Positions 63,541 to 64,000 of a stretch of DNA of 64,000 nucleotides are shown here, piece by piece (within the stretch, counting starts at the first letter, position 1; the number at the start of each line of letters is the position of its first letter). Position numbers and translations under genes: made by a program. Under the pieces are notes generated by a model. It worked only from the letters and a program-made list of their open reading frames with translations. It searched no databases and was not told the origin of the DNA. Origin of the DNA: CAIVVT01 sp963757265 (GTDB taxonomy: Bacteria; Acidobacteriota; Terriglobia; Bryobacterales; Bryobacteraceae); NCBI GenBank assembly GCA_963757265.1, contig CAVWRA010000006.1:2480001-2544000 (forward strand), read 5' to 3'.

Positions 63541-64000
63541 GTGTCTGAAGGCAGTGTGTTCCTGGCCTGGGTGTCCCTGCCCCCGGCCGGTGAAAACCTC
63601 GAATTCCTGGCCCGCGCCGCGGAACTGGCCGAACCCCTGGTGGATTTCCGCTATGGTACGGAGGAATACCGTGACCGGACCGCCCGGGCGCTTCGGGAAC
63701 GCAAGCTTCCCGGCCTGACCGTCTGCGTTTCGTTCGAGGAAACCAAAGTTCTCGACTTGTTGCTCGAGACGCCGCCTCCCGAGATGAGAGTGATCCTCTG
63801 CCCGCCCTGGCAGGAGGGAACCGCGGGGCCCATCATCGCCTCCTTGAAGGTTCGCGATGTCGGCGTGGGCGTCGAGGTCTCCAGTCTGGAGCAGGCCGAT
63901 TTCGCGGCCCGGGCGGGAGCGGACTTCCTCGTCGTGGCGGGCAGCGAAGCCGGCGGGCTGGTCGCATCCAAGACGAGTTTCATCCTGCTCCAGGAGCTGG
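63541..64000 (+). CDS. Nitronate monooxygenase-like (NPD) domain protein, 3' truncated by the window
   Basis: 153 codons are visible and open to the edge. GTG 63541 follows AGGAGG by 4 nt. The readable frame starts MSEGSVFLAWVSLPPAGE and reaches RAGADFLVVAGSEAGGLVAS, the flavin/substrate loop typical of the 2-nitropropane dioxygenase TIM barrel. In some polyketide/fatty-acid synthases this domain opens a very long multidomain protein, so this could be one. Length and remaining domains are beyond the window. Confidence 0.5.
   Translation, partial: MSEGSVFLAWVSLPPAGENLEFLARAAELAEPLVDFRYGTEEYRDRTARALRERKLPGLTVCVSFEETKVLDLLLETPPPEMRVILCPPWQEGTAGPIIASLKVRDVGVGVEVSSLEQADFAARAGADFLVVAGSEAGGLVASKTSFILLQEL

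Noticed and set aside
1..64000. CRISPR array
   Set aside because: No regularly spaced identical repeats were found in any intergenic region.

Overview
The window is a GC-rich bacterial chromosome segment. The gene content points to Acidobacteriota, probably a Bryobacterales/Solibacter-like soil heterotroph: S46, S9, M1 and S66 peptidases, Tat-exported amidohydrolases and sulfatases, many signal-peptide hydrolases, a CsgG-like lipoprotein, and very few complete operons. This placement is inference from gene families; no rRNA is present to confirm it.

Layout. 1-7.7 kb: the 3' part of an HtrA protease (frameshifted), a small lipoprotein/membrane-protein pair, then a tightly coupled minus-strand operon (alpha/beta hydrolase, M1 aminopeptidase, membrane protein, S66 LD-carboxypeptidase). 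7.9-13.8 kb: a PLP aminotransferase, a prolyl oligopeptidase, and prfB with its programmed +1 frameshift. 13.9-21 kb: Sua5, a LytS/LytTR two-component pair, an intergenic small-RNA candidate, a double redoxin and asparagine synthetase. 21-26.6 kb: two DUF2007 paralogues, YtxH, P5C dehydrogenase, an MBL-rhodanese protein, a second small-RNA candidate, a DUF433 protein and a beta-lactamase-like lipoprotein. 26.7-31.6 kb: sugar isomerase-like, amidohydrolases and a radical SAM protein. 31.7-37.4 kb: CsgG-like, YCII, ATP-grasp-like and S46 peptidase genes. 37.8-39.8 kb: an F0-only ATP synthase cluster (atpZ-atpI-atpB-atpE). 39.8-53.3 kb: housekeeping genes (HhH-GPD glycosylase, DapA-like, miaB, BFN nuclease, glcF/glcE, MTA phosphorylase, GT9-like, topA, mutM). 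53.4-60.1 kb: tRNA-Thr(CGT), then a sulfatase island in which an anaerobic sulfatase-maturing radical SAM enzyme lies beside two Cys-type sulfatases, followed by a UroD-family protein. 60.3-64 kb: a secreted glycosidase-like protein, a GNAT protein, and the start of a nitronate-monooxygenase-like reading frame that runs off the window and may open a larger biosynthetic gene.

The observations most worth following up are non-coding. Two copies of a ~183-bp element with 19-bp terminal inverted repeats abut gene boundaries. Two compact intergenic RNA candidates end in terminators, one with a near-consensus promoter and one with a predicted H-type pseudoknot. A cluster of four hairpins before the atp genes has competing pairings. 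Five genes without a Shine-Dalgarno carry a TANACT-like box 6-9 nt before the start codon, which suggests leaderless transcription.

Three genes (htrA, ldcA and the gene at 13.3 kb) each carry one apparent extra base, so either decay or assembly error is present. No CRISPR array, prophage or complete insertion sequence was seen.
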